Shown here in pieces: positions 29,177-46,367 of a DNA stretch of 64,000 nt. The notes beneath the pieces are model-generated. The model saw only the letters and a program-made list of their open reading frames with translations. It did not search any database and had not been told where the DNA came from. The position numbers and the translations under genes are program-made. Origin of the DNA: Enterobacter hormaechei subsp. hoffmannii. GTDB taxonomy: Bacteria > Pseudomonadota > Gammaproteobacteria > Enterobacterales > Enterobacteriaceae. The stretch covers positions 992,001-1,056,000 of the forward strand of contig NZ_CP017186.1 in assembly GCF_001729745.1 (NCBI RefSeq). The letters are read 5' to 3'. Each line of letters opens with the position of its first letter. The stretch's first letter is position 1.

Positions 29177-29502
29177 TTAGTGAACCATCATGTTGTAGTT
29201 AAGGTTCCACATAATCCAGATGGAACCGACTACCAGGATAGCGATGATAATCACGGTAAAGATAAAGGCCGTCATGTTCCAGCCTTCATCGGACTTGGTG
29301 TTCATGTGCAGGAAGCAAACCAGATGCACCAGAATCTGAATCACCGCGGTCACCAGGATTGCGCCCAGGATAACCGGCTTAGATGCAGAGCCGTTCATCA
29401 CCATCCAGAACGGGATCACCGTCAGGATGATCGACAGGATGAAACCTGTCATGTAGGTTTTTACGCTGCCGTGGGAAGCGCCATGATCGTTAGAATGACT
29501 CA

Positions 29503-29503
<1 letters not shown>
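29177..29503 (-). CDS. cyoD: CyoD, cytochrome bo3 oxidase subunit IV
   Basis: A 108-residue subunit with three transmembrane helices that helps assemble cytochrome bo3. It begins [20 protein letters not shown]. The ATG shares one base with the cyoC stop (TAATG), so translation is coupled. Open frame upstream to 29584 lies inside cyoC and is not used. Confidence 0.95.
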
Positions 29504-33062
<3,559 letters not shown>

Positions 33063-33539
33063 TTAACGACCTCAATTCCACGGGAGTCTGGTGGCGTTTA
33101 AAGTGTGGGGGCATTTTACGGGAAGGTTACATTACTGTAAACATCATTAGCCCTGTGTCAGGAAGGTGTTACTGGGTTCTGCCGCACATGTCACAAGTGT
33201 TGCAAATTATGTCGCGTTTCCAGACGGAAGCCGCACGGAGTGGGCGTTATAACGAAAGGGTGCCCCAGCATACCGCAAAAGGGACAATTGGTATAACCAT
33301 TGCGAAAAACACACAATTAGTTAACAATTAATTATCAATAAAAAGACAACTAAAAAACGAAAATTCAATGTTTCGAATGCTGAATCGTTTAATGAAAAAT
33401 AGCGTAGCGAAATAAGCTCCAATAATTTCCGAATGCTATCCCGCACAAAACAACAAATATTTTTTTGTCGATGGCGGTTATTTCACCGTTATAATTTCGG
33501 GCTGTTATTACAACGGGAAATAACCTTTCGCTTTTTACT
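33063..33539. other. Intergenic region between ampG and cyoA
   Basis: A 477-base gap with no convincing gene. It contains the cyoA promoter near its left end and a very AT-rich middle (about 33300-33450). Read toward cyoA, that part has GTTAAC/ATTAATT motifs resembling ArcA boxes, which would fit the known ArcA repression of cyo, but the match is too loose to place a site. Confidence 0.6.
33113..33141 (-). promoter_or_regulatory. Probable cyoA promoter
   Basis: On the minus strand, TTTACA (33141-33136) and TAAAAT (33118-33113) are separated by exactly 17 bp, giving a start about 45 bases before the cyoA ATG. Confidence 0.7.
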
Positions 33540-35015
33540 TCATGTCATCTGCGTCTTTCGTAATGACATGAAATCCAGCATCCCACCCGTCAGGATCCCC
33601 GCCAGAGCGAGAAACACACCTGCATCAAGCAGAAGGGTTTCAAAAGGAAGTGACAAGTCGGTAGTCGCATTCATGATGAGCACCGTGAGCCACCCTACCA
33701 GGGCAAAACAACCTGCCATTAGCAGACGCAGGGCAAACCGATAGGCAGCGTGATATTCCGTGCGCGGCATGAAGTGTTCCGTCCGCTGGGTATATTCCAG
33801 CGTCTGGCGACAGACCAGCAGCAATAAAATCCCCGGCACGGCCGCCACCACCGAGAAGAGATAAAAGGTCGGCCAACCGTAGGCTTCAACAAACCAGCCC
33901 GCGACGGGGCCAACGTATACGCGCCCGACGGCGGAAAGGGCAGAGAGCAGCGCAAACTGGGTAGCGGAAAATGACTTATTGCACAGCGTCATCAGCAGGG
34001 CGACAAATGCCGCAGTGCCCATACCGCCGCACAGGTTCTCACAGAATACCGCCGTCCCCATACTGATCATATTCTTGTCGGTGATCGACAGCAGCCAGTA
34101 ACCGGCATTCGATGCGCCCTGAAGGATGCCAAATATCAGCAGAGCGCGGAACAGCGTCAGGCGCTGCATCAATACGCCGCCGTACAGCGCGCCGACAATC
34201 GTGGCAAACAGCCCCAGGGTTTTGTTCACCACGCCGACCTCGCCCGCATCAAACCCGACGCCGCGGATCAGGAAGGTAGTGGTCAGACTCATGGCGAAAG
34301 CGTCGCCAAGCTTATAAAGGACAATAAGCAGCAGGATCAGCCAGGCATTATTGCGACCAAAGAAGTCGCGCAGCGGTGCGGCGACGGCCTGCTCCAGCGA
34401 GCGTGGAACCGGGATCACATCGCTCGGTTCAGGCGCGAATAGGGTGGCAATAATGCAGGGGATCAGCAGTGCGGCCATCAGCCAGTACATGCCCTGCCAG
34501 CCGAGATAGCGGTCAGCAAGCCACAGTGCGAGTCCGCCGGAAACCAGCATACCCAGGCGGTAGCCGAGCACGCTGATTGCCGCACCGGCGCCACGCTCTT
34601 CTGCTGGCAGGACGTCCGTTTTCCAGGCGTCAAAAACAATGTCCTGCGAGGCGGAGCAGAAGGCGATGACCACCGCAAGCGCGGCCATCCAGCGCAGCTG
34701 CGTTGACGGTTCAAGGAAACCCATTGCGGCAATGGCCAGCAACAGCAGCACCTGCGTCATCACTAACCAGCCGCGACGGCGCCCGAGGAACGGTGGGGTA
34801 TAGCGATCCATCACTGGCGACCACAGGAACTTAAAGACGTAAGCCTGGCCGACGAGCGAGAAGAAACCAATGGTTTTAAGATCGATGTTCTCAACCGTCA
34901 TCCACGCCTGTAACGTGCCGGAGGTGAGCGCAAGGGGTAAACCGGAGGCGAAACCCAGGATCAGCAGAATAGCTGATTTCGGTTGCTGGAAAATGCGTAA
35001 GTAGTGACTGGACAT
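33540..35015 (-). CDS. ampG: AmpG, muropeptide permease
   Basis: AmpG imports GlcNAc-anhydroMurNAc peptides from the periplasm for cell-wall recycling; in Enterobacter-like species these muropeptides also drive AmpR-dependent ampC induction. The 491-residue MFS-like protein has about 14 hydrophobic segments and begins MSSHYLRIFQQPKSAILLIL. It follows yajG by 45 bases with a perfect 11-bp hairpin between them. Confidence 0.95.
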   Translation of the reverse strand: MSSHYLRIFQQPKSAILLILGFASGLPLALTSGTLQAWMTVENIDLKTIGFFSLVGQAYVFKFLWSPVMDRYTPPFLGRRRGWLVMTQVLLLLAIAAMGFLEPSTQLRWMAALAVVIAFCSASQDIVFDAWKTDVLPAEERGAGAAISVLGYRLGMLVSGGLALWLADRYLGWQGMYWLMAALLIPCIIATLFAPEPSDVIPVPRSLEQAVAAPLRDFFGRNNAWLILLLIVLYKLGDAFAMSLTTTFLIRGVGFDAGEVGVVNKTLGLFATIVGALYGGVLMQRLTLFRALLIFGILQGASNAGYWLLSITDKNMISMGTAVFCENLCGGMGTAAFVALLMTLCNKSFSATQFALLSALSAVGRVYVGPVAGWFVEAYGWPTFYLFSVVAAVPGILLLLVCRQTLEYTQRTEHFMPRTEYHAAYRFALRLLMAGCFALVGWLTVLIMNATTDLSLPFETLLLDAGVFLALAGILTGGMLDFMSLRKTQMT

Positions 35016-35026
35016 GTTCTTATGAA

Positions 35027-35051
35027 CTGACCCGGTGAAGCACCGGGTCAG
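35027..35051 (-). other. Intercistronic hairpin between yajG and ampG
   Basis: CTGACCCGGTG / CACCGGGTCAG with an AAG loop: an 11-bp perfect stem ending 12 bases before the ampG ATG. There is no T-run, so it is not an ordinary terminator. Confidence 0.7.
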
Positions 35052-35060
35052 TCAGCAGGA

Positions 35061-35639
35061 TTAACGTGCGTTCTGCTTGATGAAGTCGTGAATGCTGGTG
35101 TCCTGTGCCATGTCGGCAATGGTGTCAGTCAGCACGCTGTTAACCGCGTTAGCGATATTTTTGTTGGAGGCCTGGAATGCGCCTTCAACGGAATAGCTTG
35201 CACGGTAGTTTTTGTTCATCTTGTTGCCGTTCTTCGCGGTAGCGATGATGGAGATATCGGCTTTGGTCGCAATGTTGTAGCGAACGTTACCCTGGGAGAC
35301 GTCAGCGTACAGGTTGTTCACGATGATTTGCAGATCAACCGCGCCGCTTGGGCCAATCATGTAGCCACGGGAGGTCATCTGTTTTTCCAGTACTTCCTGC
35401 AACAGGAAGCGCAGGTCGCGGGAAGCGGTCAGCGTAACCTGCTGGTTGTCGCGAGTCACTTTCGCCAGCGCCTGGTCCTGACGCTGATCGGCGCCATTAA
35501 TGCTGACCGTCACGCCCATCAGGCTTGGATCCTGCTGAGGCAGGGTAATTTTTGGTGAAACGTCAATGGTCGTCGGCGGGGTTGCGCAACCGGCGAGCAT
35601 AAAGAGTGCTACCAACGGAAAGAAGATTTTTTTTAACAT
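35061..35639 (-). CDS. yajG: YajG, lipoprotein of unknown function
   Basis: A 192-residue lipoprotein: signal MLKKIFFPLVALFMLAGC with lipobox cysteine at residue 18, followed by a domain conserved in enterics (YajG/LpxT-adjacent family without a known activity). It is co-oriented with ampG and probably in the same transcript. Divergent from bolA. Confidence 0.9.
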   Translation of the reverse strand: MLKKIFFPLVALFMLAGCATPPTTIDVSPKITLPQQDPSLMGVTVSINGADQRQDQALAKVTRDNQQVTLTASRDLRFLLQEVLEKQMTSRGYMIGPSGAVDLQIIVNNLYADVSQGNVRYNIATKADISIIATAKNGNKMNKNYRASYSVEGAFQASNKNIANAVNSVLTDTIADMAQDTSIHDFIKQNAR

Positions 35640-35942
35640 TTTCGGGTTCTCAACGAATCGTAAGCAAAGAGAGAAAAATTGCCGCCATCATAACATCGCC
35701 AACGGCCAGGGGAAGTGGTCAACGCATGTAAATTCATCGCCTTGTCCGAAAACTGACCACCTTTCCGCTTTTCTCTGCCTGTAAGTGACAAAACGTATGA
35801 ACCTCATAGTGAACTTCATCCGTTTGGATGAGAAAATCAGACGAAAGCTAAATATTTGTTGTCACGGTGTAATGGAACCGGTAAAAGCGGCTAATATTTA
35901 AAGGGATGGGTGACATCTTAGCGTTGTCGGAGGAGTGATTTC
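35640..35942. promoter_or_regulatory. Divergent yajG-bolA control region with gearbox-like bolA promoter
   Basis: A 303-base gap without a gene. CGGCTAATA at 35888-35896 resembles the -10 element of the E. coli bolA gearbox promoter, which responds to growth rate and RpoS; GTGTAA 15 bases upstream would be its -35. GGAGGAG lies just before the bolA start. Confidence 0.45.
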
Positions 35943-36260
35943 ATGATGATACGTGAACAGATAGAAGAAAAATTAAGGGCAGCGTTCAACCCTGTGTTTC
36001 TCGAAGTTGTCGACGAAAGCTATCGTCATAACGTGCCGGCAGGTTCTGAAAGCCACTTCAAAGTGGTTCTGGTCAGCGATCGCTTCACGGGAGAACGTTT
36101 CCTGAACCGACACCGCTTGATCTACAGCACCTTGACGGAAGAACTCTCCACAACCGTACATGCGCTGGCGCTGCATACCTACACCATTAAGGAATGGGAA
36201 GGGCTGCAGGATACGGTATTCGCATCACCGCCTTGTCGGGGTGCAGGCACCATCGCCTGA
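35943..36260 (+). CDS. bolA: BolA, stress-response morphogene / iron-sulfur partner of glutaredoxins
   Basis: BolA alters cell shape under stress, acts as a transcription factor, and forms [2Fe-2S] complexes with the monothiol glutaredoxin GrxD. The 105-residue protein has the class II KH-like BolA fold with [20 protein letters not shown] and the conserved C-terminal His in HALALHTYT. Two tandem ATGs exist; the first matches E. coli length. A terminator follows. Confidence 0.95.
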   Translation: MMIREQIEEKLRAAFNPVFLEVVDESYRHNVPAGSESHFKVVLVSDRFTGERFLNRHRLIYSTLTEELSTTVHALALHTYTIKEWEGLQDTVFASPPCRGAGTIA

Positions 36261-36315
36261 TAAATCGGATTTGCAACCGCCGGAGTTTTTCCAGTATGTT
36301 GCTTACAGATTTCGT

Positions 36316-36344
36316 CAAAACGGCCTTCGGGCCGTTTTGTTTTG
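36316..36344 (+). terminator. Terminator after bolA
   Basis: Stem CAAAACGGCC / GGCCGTTTTG with a TTCG loop followed by TTTT. Confidence 0.88.
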
Positions 36345-36370
36345 TCTGAGTTTTGAGCGGATGGCGCGTT

Positions 36371-36394
36371 TTTAAGGCTAAAAATAGCCTTAAA
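36371..36394. repeat. Perfect AT-rich inverted repeat between bolA and tig
   Basis: TTTAAGGCTA / TAGCCTTAAA around AAAA, a 10-bp perfect stem 27 bases beyond the bolA terminator. It may be a second bolA terminator or a protein-binding site. Confidence 0.6.
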
Positions 36395-36431
36395 GTGTGA
36401 AAAAAGCCGCAGCAACATGCTCCAACCGTTC

Positions 36432-36460
36432 TCGACTCACCTAAGTGATGCCGCTATAAT
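36432..36460 (+). promoter_or_regulatory. Probable tig promoter
   Basis: A perfect TATAAT (36455-36460) with TCGACT 17 bp upstream predicts a start near 36467 and a leader of about 125 bases. The leader can form a long-range pairing between CGGGATG (36483) and CATCCCG (36529). Confidence 0.6.
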
Positions 36461-36582
36461 GCCGCGTCTTATTGAATGTCTTCGGGATGATTCTGGCGAC
36501 AGGGAATGTGAATCTGCACATAAGAGAGCATCCCGGTATAACAGACAGATTCAGAGTTGACCGAGCACTGTGATTTTTTTGA

Positions 36583-37890
<1,308 letters not shown>

Positions 37891-37916
37891 TTTCGCCCCA
37901 ACGGTTTAAAGTTTGA

Positions 37917-37954
37917 ACAAAAAACCCGTTGCCCTCCGGCGACGGGTTTTTTTT
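37917..37954 (+). terminator. Terminator after tig
   Basis: Stem AAAAAACCCGTTGCC / GGCGACGGGTTTTTTT with loop CTCC and a T-run of eight. Confidence 0.9.
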
Positions 37955-38026
37955 ATCACAGCTTTAGTCCTGGAAGGGTGCTAAAACGCCCTTTCAGTGT
38001 TAGCGTTACAACAAAACGTTGTTATG

Positions 38027-38053
38027 CTTGAAATAGGGCATGGCGACCCCCAT
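38027..38053 (+). promoter_or_regulatory. Sigma-32-like promoter of clpP
   Basis: CTTGAA (38027-38032) and CCCCAT (38048-38053) are 15 bases apart, close to the heat-shock consensus. E. coli clpPX is RpoH-dependent. Confidence 0.7.
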
Positions 38054-38150
38054 TAGTATGTAATCACGATGATTGAGACTGGCTGATAATCCGTCCATAA
38101 GGTTACAATCAGTACAGCAGGTGTTTTCAATTTTGAACCAGGAGACGGAA

Positions 38151-38774
38151 ATGTCATACAGTGGCGAACGAGATAACTTTGCACCCCATATGGCGCTGGT
38201 GCCAATGGTTATTGAACAGACCTCACGCGGTGAGCGATCTTTCGATATCTATTCCCGTCTGCTCAAGGAACGCGTTATCTTTCTGACCGGCCAGGTGGAA
38301 GACCATATGGCTAACCTGATCGTGGCGCAGATGCTGTTCCTGGAAGCGGAAAACCCGGAAAAAGACATTTACCTGTACATCAACTCGCCGGGCGGTGTGA
38401 TTACGGCGGGCATGTCTATTTATGACACCATGCAATTCATCAAGCCGGATGTCAGCACCATCTGTATGGGACAGGCGGCGTCCATGGGGGCTTTCCTGTT
38501 AACCGCAGGGGCGAAAGGTAAGCGTTTCTGCCTGCCTAACTCCCGCGTGATGATTCACCAGCCGCTGGGTGGTTACCAGGGCCAGGCGACGGATATTGAA
38601 ATCCACGCCCGAGAAATTCTGAAAGTAAAAGCGCGCATGAATGAACTTATGGCGCAGCATACGGGTCAACCACTCGAGCAGATCGAGCGCGATACCGAGC
38701 GCGATCGCTTCCTGTCTGCACCTGAGGCAGTTGAGTACGGCTTAGTCGACTCCATTTTGACCCATCGTAATTGA
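38151..38774 (+). CDS. clpP: ClpP, ATP-dependent Clp protease proteolytic subunit
   Basis: ClpP forms the double-heptamer serine protease used by ClpX and ClpA. The 207-residue precursor begins with the removable propeptide ([15 protein letters not shown]). The catalytic Ser is in [10 protein letters not shown], the His in [11 protein letters not shown] and the Asp in [14 protein letters not shown] 38151 with GGAGA upstream is chosen over an earlier in-frame start at 38073. clpX follows 127 bases later. Confidence 0.98.
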   Translation: MSYSGERDNFAPHMALVPMVIEQTSRGERSFDIYSRLLKERVIFLTGQVEDHMANLIVAQMLFLEAENPEKDIYLYINSPGGVITAGMSIYDTMQFIKPDVSTICMGQAASMGAFLLTAGAKGKRFCLPNSRVMIHQPLGGYQGQATDIEIHAREILKVKARMNELMAQHTGQPLEQIERDTERDRFLSAPEAVEYGLVDSILTHRN

Positions 38775-38901
38775 TGCCCGCGACGCGAGTGTGCCGCTAT
38801 ACTAATTTAGGGCGGCACGTTGCCTGTAAGCAGCTTGCGTCTGAGTATGGCATTTGCGTCGTCATGTGCGGCACATAGAACTTAAAAAGAGGTTTGGACT
38901 C

Positions 38902-40176
38902 ATGACAGATAAACGCAAAGATGGTTCGGGCAAACTGCTGTACTGCTCTTTTTGCGGCAAAAGCCAGCATGAAGTGCGTAAACTGATTGCCGGGCCGTCC
39001 GTGTATATCTGCGACGAATGCGTCGATTTATGTAACGACATCATTCGCGAAGAGATTAAAGAAGTCGCGCCGCACCGTGAGCGCAGCGCGTTACCAACGC
39101 CACACGAGATTCGCCACCACCTGGACGACTATGTCATTGGTCAGGAGCAGGCGAAAAAAGTGCTGGCGGTGGCGGTATACAACCACTACAAGCGTCTGCG
39201 TAACGGCGATACCAGCAATGGCGTGGAACTGGGCAAAAGTAACATTCTGCTGATCGGGCCTACGGGTTCCGGTAAAACGTTGCTGGCGGAAACGCTGGCG
39301 CGCCTGCTGGATGTTCCGTTCACCATGGCGGATGCCACCACCCTGACCGAAGCCGGTTATGTGGGCGAAGACGTTGAAAATATTATCCAGAAGCTGCTCC
39401 AGAAGTGCGATTACGACGTACAGAAAGCCCAGCGCGGGATCGTCTATATCGATGAGATTGACAAAATCTCCCGTAAATCAGACAACCCATCCATCACCCG
39501 TGACGTCTCGGGCGAAGGCGTGCAGCAGGCGCTCCTGAAGCTGATTGAAGGTACGGTTGCGGCTGTTCCACCGCAGGGTGGGCGTAAACATCCGCAGCAG
39601 GAATTCTTGCAGGTTGATACCTCCAAGATCCTGTTTATCTGTGGTGGTGCGTTTGCAGGCCTGGATAAAGTGATCTCTCACCGTGTGGAAACCGGCTCCG
39701 GCATTGGTTTTGGCGCAACGGTGAAAACTACGTCTGAAAAACCAAACGAAGGTCAGCTGCTGGCGCAGGTTGAACCGGAAGATCTGATCAAATTTGGTTT
39801 GATTCCGGAATTTATCGGCCGTCTGCCGGTTGTGGCGACCCTGAACGAACTGAGCGAAGACGCGCTGATTCAGATCCTGAAAGAGCCGAAAAACGCGCTG
39901 ACCAAGCAGTATCAGGCGCTGTTTAATCTGGAAGGCGTTGAGCTGGAATTCCGTGACGAAGCACTGGACGCGATTGCCAAGAAAGCGATGGCGCGTAAAA
40001 CCGGTGCCCGTGGCCTGCGTTCTATCGTGGAAGCAGCATTGCTCGACACGATGTACGATCTCCCTTCTATGGAAGATGTCGAAAAAGTCGTGATCGACGA
40101 GTCCGTCATTGGTGGCCAGACCAAGCCGTTACTGATTTACGGTAAACCGGAAGCGCAGCAGGCATCTGGCGAATAA
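38902..40176 (+). CDS. clpX: ClpX, ATPase/unfoldase of the ClpXP protease
   Basis: ClpX recognises tagged substrates (SsrA, MuA and others), unfolds them and passes them to ClpP. The 424-residue protein has a zinc-binding domain with Cys15, Cys18, Cys37 and Cys40, Walker A GPTGSGKT, Walker [10 protein letters not shown], and the IGF loop ([10 protein letters not shown]) that docks on ClpP. ATG 38902 gives the family start [11 protein letters not shown]. It is cotranscribed with clpP. Confidence 0.98.
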   Translation: MTDKRKDGSGKLLYCSFCGKSQHEVRKLIAGPSVYICDECVDLCNDIIREEIKEVAPHRERSALPTPHEIRHHLDDYVIGQEQAKKVLAVAVYNHYKRLRNGDTSNGVELGKSNILLIGPTGSGKTLLAETLARLLDVPFTMADATTLTEAGYVGEDVENIIQKLLQKCDYDVQKAQRGIVYIDEIDKISRKSDNPSITRDVSGEGVQQALLKLIEGTVAAVPPQGGRKHPQQEFLQVDTSKILFICGGAFAGLDKVISHRVETGSGIGFGATVKTTSEKPNEGQLLAQVEPEDLIKFGLIPEFIGRLPVVATLNELSEDALIQILKEPKNALTKQYQALFNLEGVELEFRDEALDAIAKKAMARKTGARGLRSIVEAALLDTMYDLPSMEDVEKVVIDESVIGGQTKPLLIYGKPEAQQASGE

Positions 40177-40205
40177 TTCACCATTTCATACAATCAGTTA
40201 ATCAA

Positions 40206-40238
40206 AAAGGGGGGATTTTATCTCCCCTTTACTTTTTC
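40206..40238 (+). terminator. Terminator after clpX
   Basis: Stem AAAGGGG / CCCCTTT followed by ACTTTTT. Confidence 0.8.
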
Positions 40239-40250
40239 CGTATTCATGGC

Positions 40251-40278
40251 GTTGAATGTATGGGAAACATCCCCATAT
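40251..40278 (+). promoter_or_regulatory. Sigma-32-like promoter of lon
   Basis: GTTGAA (40251-40256) and CCCCATAT (40271-40278) with a 14-base spacer match the heat-shock promoter type; E. coli lon has the same arrangement. The expected start lies about 75 bases upstream of lon. Confidence 0.7.
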
Positions 40279-40360
40279 ACTGGATTACATGTTAATGGTT
40301 GTGTGAAGCACAGTTACATGACCAGTTTACCTGGCGGACACTAAACTAAGAGAGAGCTCT

Positions 40361-42715
40361 ATGAATCCTGAGCGTTCTGAACGCATTGAAATCCCCGTAT
40401 TGCCGTTGCGCGATGTGGTGGTTTATCCGCACATGGTCATACCCTTATTTGTAGGGCGGGAAAAATCTATCCGTTGCCTCGAAGCCGCCATGGATCATGA
40501 TAAAAAAATCATGTTGGTTGCGCAGAAGGAAGCATCAACGGATGAGCCGGGTGTAAACGATCTTTTCACCGTCGGGACCGTGGCCTCTATTTTGCAGATG
40601 CTGAAGCTGCCAGATGGCACCGTGAAGGTGCTGGTGGAAGGCTTACAGCGCGCGCGTATTACCACTCTGTCAGACGATGGCGAGCACTTCTCTGCGAAGG
40701 CAGAGTATCTTGATTCACCGGAACTTGATGAGCGCGAGCAGGAAGTGCTGGTACGCACCGCGATCAGCCAGTTTGAAGGCTACATCAAGCTGAACAAGAA
40801 AATCCCACCTGAAGTGCTGACGTCGCTGAACAGCATCGACGATCCTGCACGTCTGGCGGATACCATCGCTGCGCACATGCCGCTGAAGCTGGCTGACAAA
40901 CAGTCCGTGCTGGAAATGTCCGACGTTAACGAACGTCTGGAATACCTGATGGCGATGATGGAGTCTGAGATCGATCTGCTCCAGGTTGAGAAGCGCATTC
41001 GCAACCGCGTCAAAAAGCAGATGGAAAAATCGCAGCGTGAGTACTATCTGAATGAGCAAATGAAAGCCATTCAGAAAGAGCTCGGCGAGATGGACGATGC
41101 GCCGGATGAAAACGAAGCGCTGAAGCGTAAGATCGACGCGGCGAAGATGCCGAAAGAGGCGAAAGAGAAAGCCGAAGCTGAGTTGCAGAAGCTGAAAATG
41201 ATGTCTCCGATGTCGGCGGAAGCGACCGTTGTACGCGGCTACATTGAGTGGATGGTTCAGGTTCCATGGAATGCCCGCAGCAAGGTCAAAAAAGACCTGC
41301 GTCAGGCACAGGAAATCCTCGATACCGACCACTATGGCCTGGAACGTGTGAAAGACCGCATTCTTGAGTACCTCGCGGTACAGAGCCGTGTGAACAAAAT
41401 CAAAGGTCCAATCTTGTGCCTGGTAGGGCCTCCAGGGGTGGGTAAAACCTCTCTGGGCCAGTCCATCGCCAAAGCGACCGGACGTAAGTACATCCGTATG
41501 GCGCTGGGCGGCGTGCGTGATGAAGCGGAAATCCGCGGTCACCGCCGTACCTATATCGGTTCTATGCCGGGCAAGCTGATCCAGAAGATGGCGAAAGTGG
41601 GCGTCAAAAACCCGCTGTTCCTCCTCGACGAGATCGACAAAATGTCTTCGGACATGCGTGGCGATCCGGCGTCGGCGCTGCTGGAAGTGCTTGATCCAGA
41701 GCAGAACGTGGCGTTCAGCGATCACTATCTGGAAGTCGACTACGACCTGAGCGATGTGATGTTCGTGGCGACCTCCAACTCCATGAACATTCCGGCACCG
41801 CTGCTGGACCGTATGGAAGTGATCCGTCTGTCCGGTTATACCGAAGACGAGAAGCTGAACATTGCTAAGCAGCACCTGCTGCCGAAGCAGATTGAACGTA
41901 ACGCGCTGAAAGCTAACGAGCTGACCGTTGAGGACAGCGCTATTGTCGGCATTATTCGTTACTACACCCGTGAAGCGGGCGTGCGTAGCCTTGAGCGTGA
42001 GATCTCTAAACTGTGCCGTAAGGCGGTTAAGCAGCTGCTGCTGGATAAGAGCCTGAAGCACATCGTGATTAACGGCGACAATCTGCATGCTTACCTCGGC
42101 GTTCAGCGCTTCGACTATGGCCGTGCGGACAACGAAAACCGCGTTGGTCAGGTGACTGGACTGGCGTGGACGGAAGTGGGTGGCGATCTGCTGACCATTG
42201 AAACCGCCTGTGTACCGGGTAAAGGCAAGCTGACCTACACTGGCTCGCTCGGTGAAGTGATGCAGGAGTCCATCCAGGCAGCGTTGACCGTGGTGCGTGC
42301 GCGCGCGGAAAAACTGGGTATCAACCCGGATTTCTACGAAAAACGCGACATTCACGTTCACGTTCCGGAAGGGGCGACGCCGAAAGATGGCCCAAGCGCG
42401 GGTATTGCTATGTGTACGGCGCTGGTTTCCTGCCTGACGGGGAACCCGGTCCGTGCTGATGTGGCCATGACTGGTGAAATTACGCTGCGTGGTCAGGTAC
42501 TGCCCATCGGCGGGTTAAAAGAAAAACTGCTGGCGGCACACCGTGGTGGGATCAAAACCGTATTGATTCCTTACGAGAATAAACGCGATCTGGAAGAGAT
42601 TCCGGACAACGTTATTGCCGATTTGCAGATCCATCCGGTTAAACGCATTGAGGAAGTTCTGACTCTCGCACTGCAAAATGAACCGTCCGGAATGCAGGTT
42701 GTAACCGCAAAATAG
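40361..42715 (+). CDS. lon: Lon, ATP-dependent protease
   Basis: Lon degrades misfolded proteins and short-lived regulators such as SulA and RcsA. The 784-residue length equals E. coli Lon. It has an N-terminal substrate-binding domain, coiled region (about 200-270), AAA+ domain with Walker [10 protein letters not shown] and Walker [10 protein letters not shown], and a C-terminal protease domain with the Ser-Lys dyad (Ser679 in [11 protein letters not shown], Lys722 in [10 protein letters not shown]). GAGAGAG lies before the start. Confidence 0.99.
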   Translation: MNPERSERIEIPVLPLRDVVVYPHMVIPLFVGREKSIRCLEAAMDHDKKIMLVAQKEASTDEPGVNDLFTVGTVASILQMLKLPDGTVKVLVEGLQRARITTLSDDGEHFSAKAEYLDSPELDEREQEVLVRTAISQFEGYIKLNKKIPPEVLTSLNSIDDPARLADTIAAHMPLKLADKQSVLEMSDVNERLEYLMAMMESEIDLLQVEKRIRNRVKKQMEKSQREYYLNEQMKAIQKELGEMDDAPDENEALKRKIDAAKMPKEAKEKAEAELQKLKMMSPMSAEATVVRGYIEWMVQVPWNARSKVKKDLRQAQEILDTDHYGLERVKDRILEYLAVQSRVNKIKGPILCLVGPPGVGKTSLGQSIAKATGRKYIRMALGGVRDEAEIRGHRRTYIGSMPGKLIQKMAKVGVKNPLFLLDEIDKMSSDMRGDPASALLEVLDPEQNVAFSDHYLEVDYDLSDVMFVATSNSMNIPAPLLDRMEVIRLSGYTEDEKLNIAKQHLLPKQIERNALKANELTVEDSAIVGIIRYYTREAGVRSLEREISKLCRKAVKQLLLDKSLKHIVINGDNLHAYLGVQRFDYGRADNENRVGQVTGLAWTEVGGDLLTIETACVPGKGKLTYTGSLGEVMQESIQAALTVVRARAEKLGINPDFYEKRDIHVHVPEGATPKDGPSAGIAMCTALVSCLTGNPVRADVAMTGEITLRGQVLPIGGLKEKLLAAHRGGIKTVLIPYENKRDLEEIPDNVIADLQIHPVKRIEEVLTLALQNEPSGMQVVTAK

Positions 42716-42745
42716 TGACCTCGCGCAAAGAGCGCTAATAAAAAC

Positions 42746-42786
42746 AAGGCTGGTAAGTCATTTCGTACTTGCCAGCCTTTTTTTGT
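42746..42786 (+). terminator. Terminator after lon
   Basis: Stem AAGGCTGG-AAGT / ACTT-CCAGCCTT followed by a long T-run. Confidence 0.88.
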
Positions 42787-42925
42787 ATAGCTAATTTAGA
42801 TTGCTGATTGGGTTAGCCATCAACAACGGGTGTTGTAAGGTCATAGCAGGACTGATATAACTGCTGCGCGGTCGCGCTGTGAAGGATTCAGGTGCGATAT
42901 AAATTATAAAGAGAGGAAGAGAACA

Positions 42926-43198
42926 GTGAATAAATCTCAACTGATTGACAAAATTGCTGCGGGTGCTGATATTTCTAAAGCTGCAGCTGGACGTGCTTTA
43001 GATGCTTTAATTGCTTCTGTTACTGAATCTCTGCAAGCTGGGGACGACGTTGCACTGGTAGGCTTCGGTACTTTTGCGGTTAAAGAGCGTGCTGCCCGTA
43101 CTGGCCGCAACCCGCAGACCGGTAAAGAGATCACCATTGCTGCCGCTAAAGTGCCGGGTTTCCGTGCAGGTAAGGCGCTGAAAGACGCAGTAAATTGA
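42926..43198 (+). CDS. hupB: HupB, DNA-binding protein HU-beta
   Basis: The beta subunit of the nucleoid protein HU. The 90-residue protein begins [18 protein letters not shown] (GTG start, with GAGAGGAAG upstream) and has the DNA-binding arm sequence [12 protein letters not shown]. It follows lon as in E. coli and ends at its own terminator. Confidence 0.97.
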   Translation: MNKSQLIDKIAAGADISKAAAGRALDALIASVTESLQAGDDVALVGFGTFAVKERAARTGRNPQTGKEITIAAAKVPGFRAGKALKDAVN

Positions 43199-43231
43199 TT
43201 GCTTTCCCGCTCCAGGGAAGCTGAAAAGTAC

Positions 43232-43260
43232 AAGGGCGCATCGTTTGATGTGCCTTTTTT
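43232..43260 (+). terminator. Terminator after hupB
   Basis: Stem AAGGGCGCATC / GATGTGCCTT with GTTT loop (one G-T pair), followed by a T-run. Confidence 0.85.
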
Positions 43261-43410
43261 GTTTGTCCAGACCTGATTTGTGCGAGTTTATACGAGTTGT
43301 GGGCTGACAATTGCCCTGTTTTCTTGTCACAATACGCCTTTACGCGCGACGGTCAGGATTTTCCGTCAGCGTCAGGTAACCAGTCACCTACAGCGGAGTG
43401 TTGTTACACC

Positions 43411-45809
<2,399 letters not shown>

Positions 45810-45906
45810 TCGCGTAATCACTTGCACTGCGGCAAAAATTTGCCAGGATAAAGAGGTCATACCAGTTATGACCTCTGAACCTATAACAACGAAAGGCTAT
45901 TGCGCT

Positions 45907-46305
45907 ATGCAGACACAAATCAAAGTCCGTGGTTATCACCTCGATGTTTACCAGCACGTCAATAACGCCCGCTACCTTGAATTTCTTGAAGAGGCGCGCT
46001 GGGATGGCCTGGAGAACAGCGAAAGCTTCCAGTGGCTGACCGCACACAACATCGCGTTTGTGGTCGTCAACATCAACATTAACTACCGCCGCCCGGCTGT
46101 GCTTGGGGATGTGCTCACCGTGACCAGTGAGGTCCAACAACTGAATGGCAAAAGTGGTGTATTGAGCCAGGTCGTCACGCTTGAGCCAGAAGGGCAGGTG
46201 GTGGCCGATGCGCTGATCACCTTTGTCTGTATCGATCTCAAAACCCAGAAAGCGTTGCCGCTGGAAGGGGAGTTGCGCGAAAAGCTGGAGCTGATGATCG
46301 CATAA
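45907..46305 (+). CDS. fadM: FadM (YbaW), long-chain acyl-CoA thioesterase III
   Basis: A 132-residue single hot-dog-fold thioesterase. The motif YHLDVYQHVNNARYLEFLEEAR is that of the 4-hydroxybenzoyl-CoA thioesterase family, with the catalytic Asp. In E. coli FadM is induced by oleate and hydrolyses dienoyl-CoA by-products of beta-oxidation. ATG 45907 is chosen over an upstream ATG at 45868. Confidence 0.92.
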   Translation: MQTQIKVRGYHLDVYQHVNNARYLEFLEEARWDGLENSESFQWLTAHNIAFVVVNININYRRPAVLGDVLTVTSEVQQLNGKSGVLSQVVTLEPEGQVVADALITFVCIDLKTQKALPLEGELREKLELMIA

Positions 46306-46322
46306 GTAATATTCAGGAATGC

Positions 46323-46356
46323 CCGCGCTGTCGACTCCTGTTGTACGACAGCGCGG
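46323..46356. terminator. Hairpin between convergent fadM and queC
   Basis: CCGCGCTGTCG / CGACAGCGCGG, an 11-bp perfect stem with a 12-base loop, but no T-run on either side. A Rho-assisted or bidirectional terminator is possible. Confidence 0.5.
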
Positions 46357-46367
46357 ACAGTTAGCCC

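Noticed and set aside
33300-33450. ArcA boxes upstream of cyoA
   Set aside because: The region is so AT-rich that GTTAATTA-like strings are expected by chance; no pair of sites with proper spacing could be fixed.
40715-42361. A 548-codon open frame on the minus strand opposite lon
   Set aside because: It lies wholly inside lon, has the Phe/His/Arg/Gln-rich composition of an antisense shadow of a GC-rich gene, and has no family resemblance.
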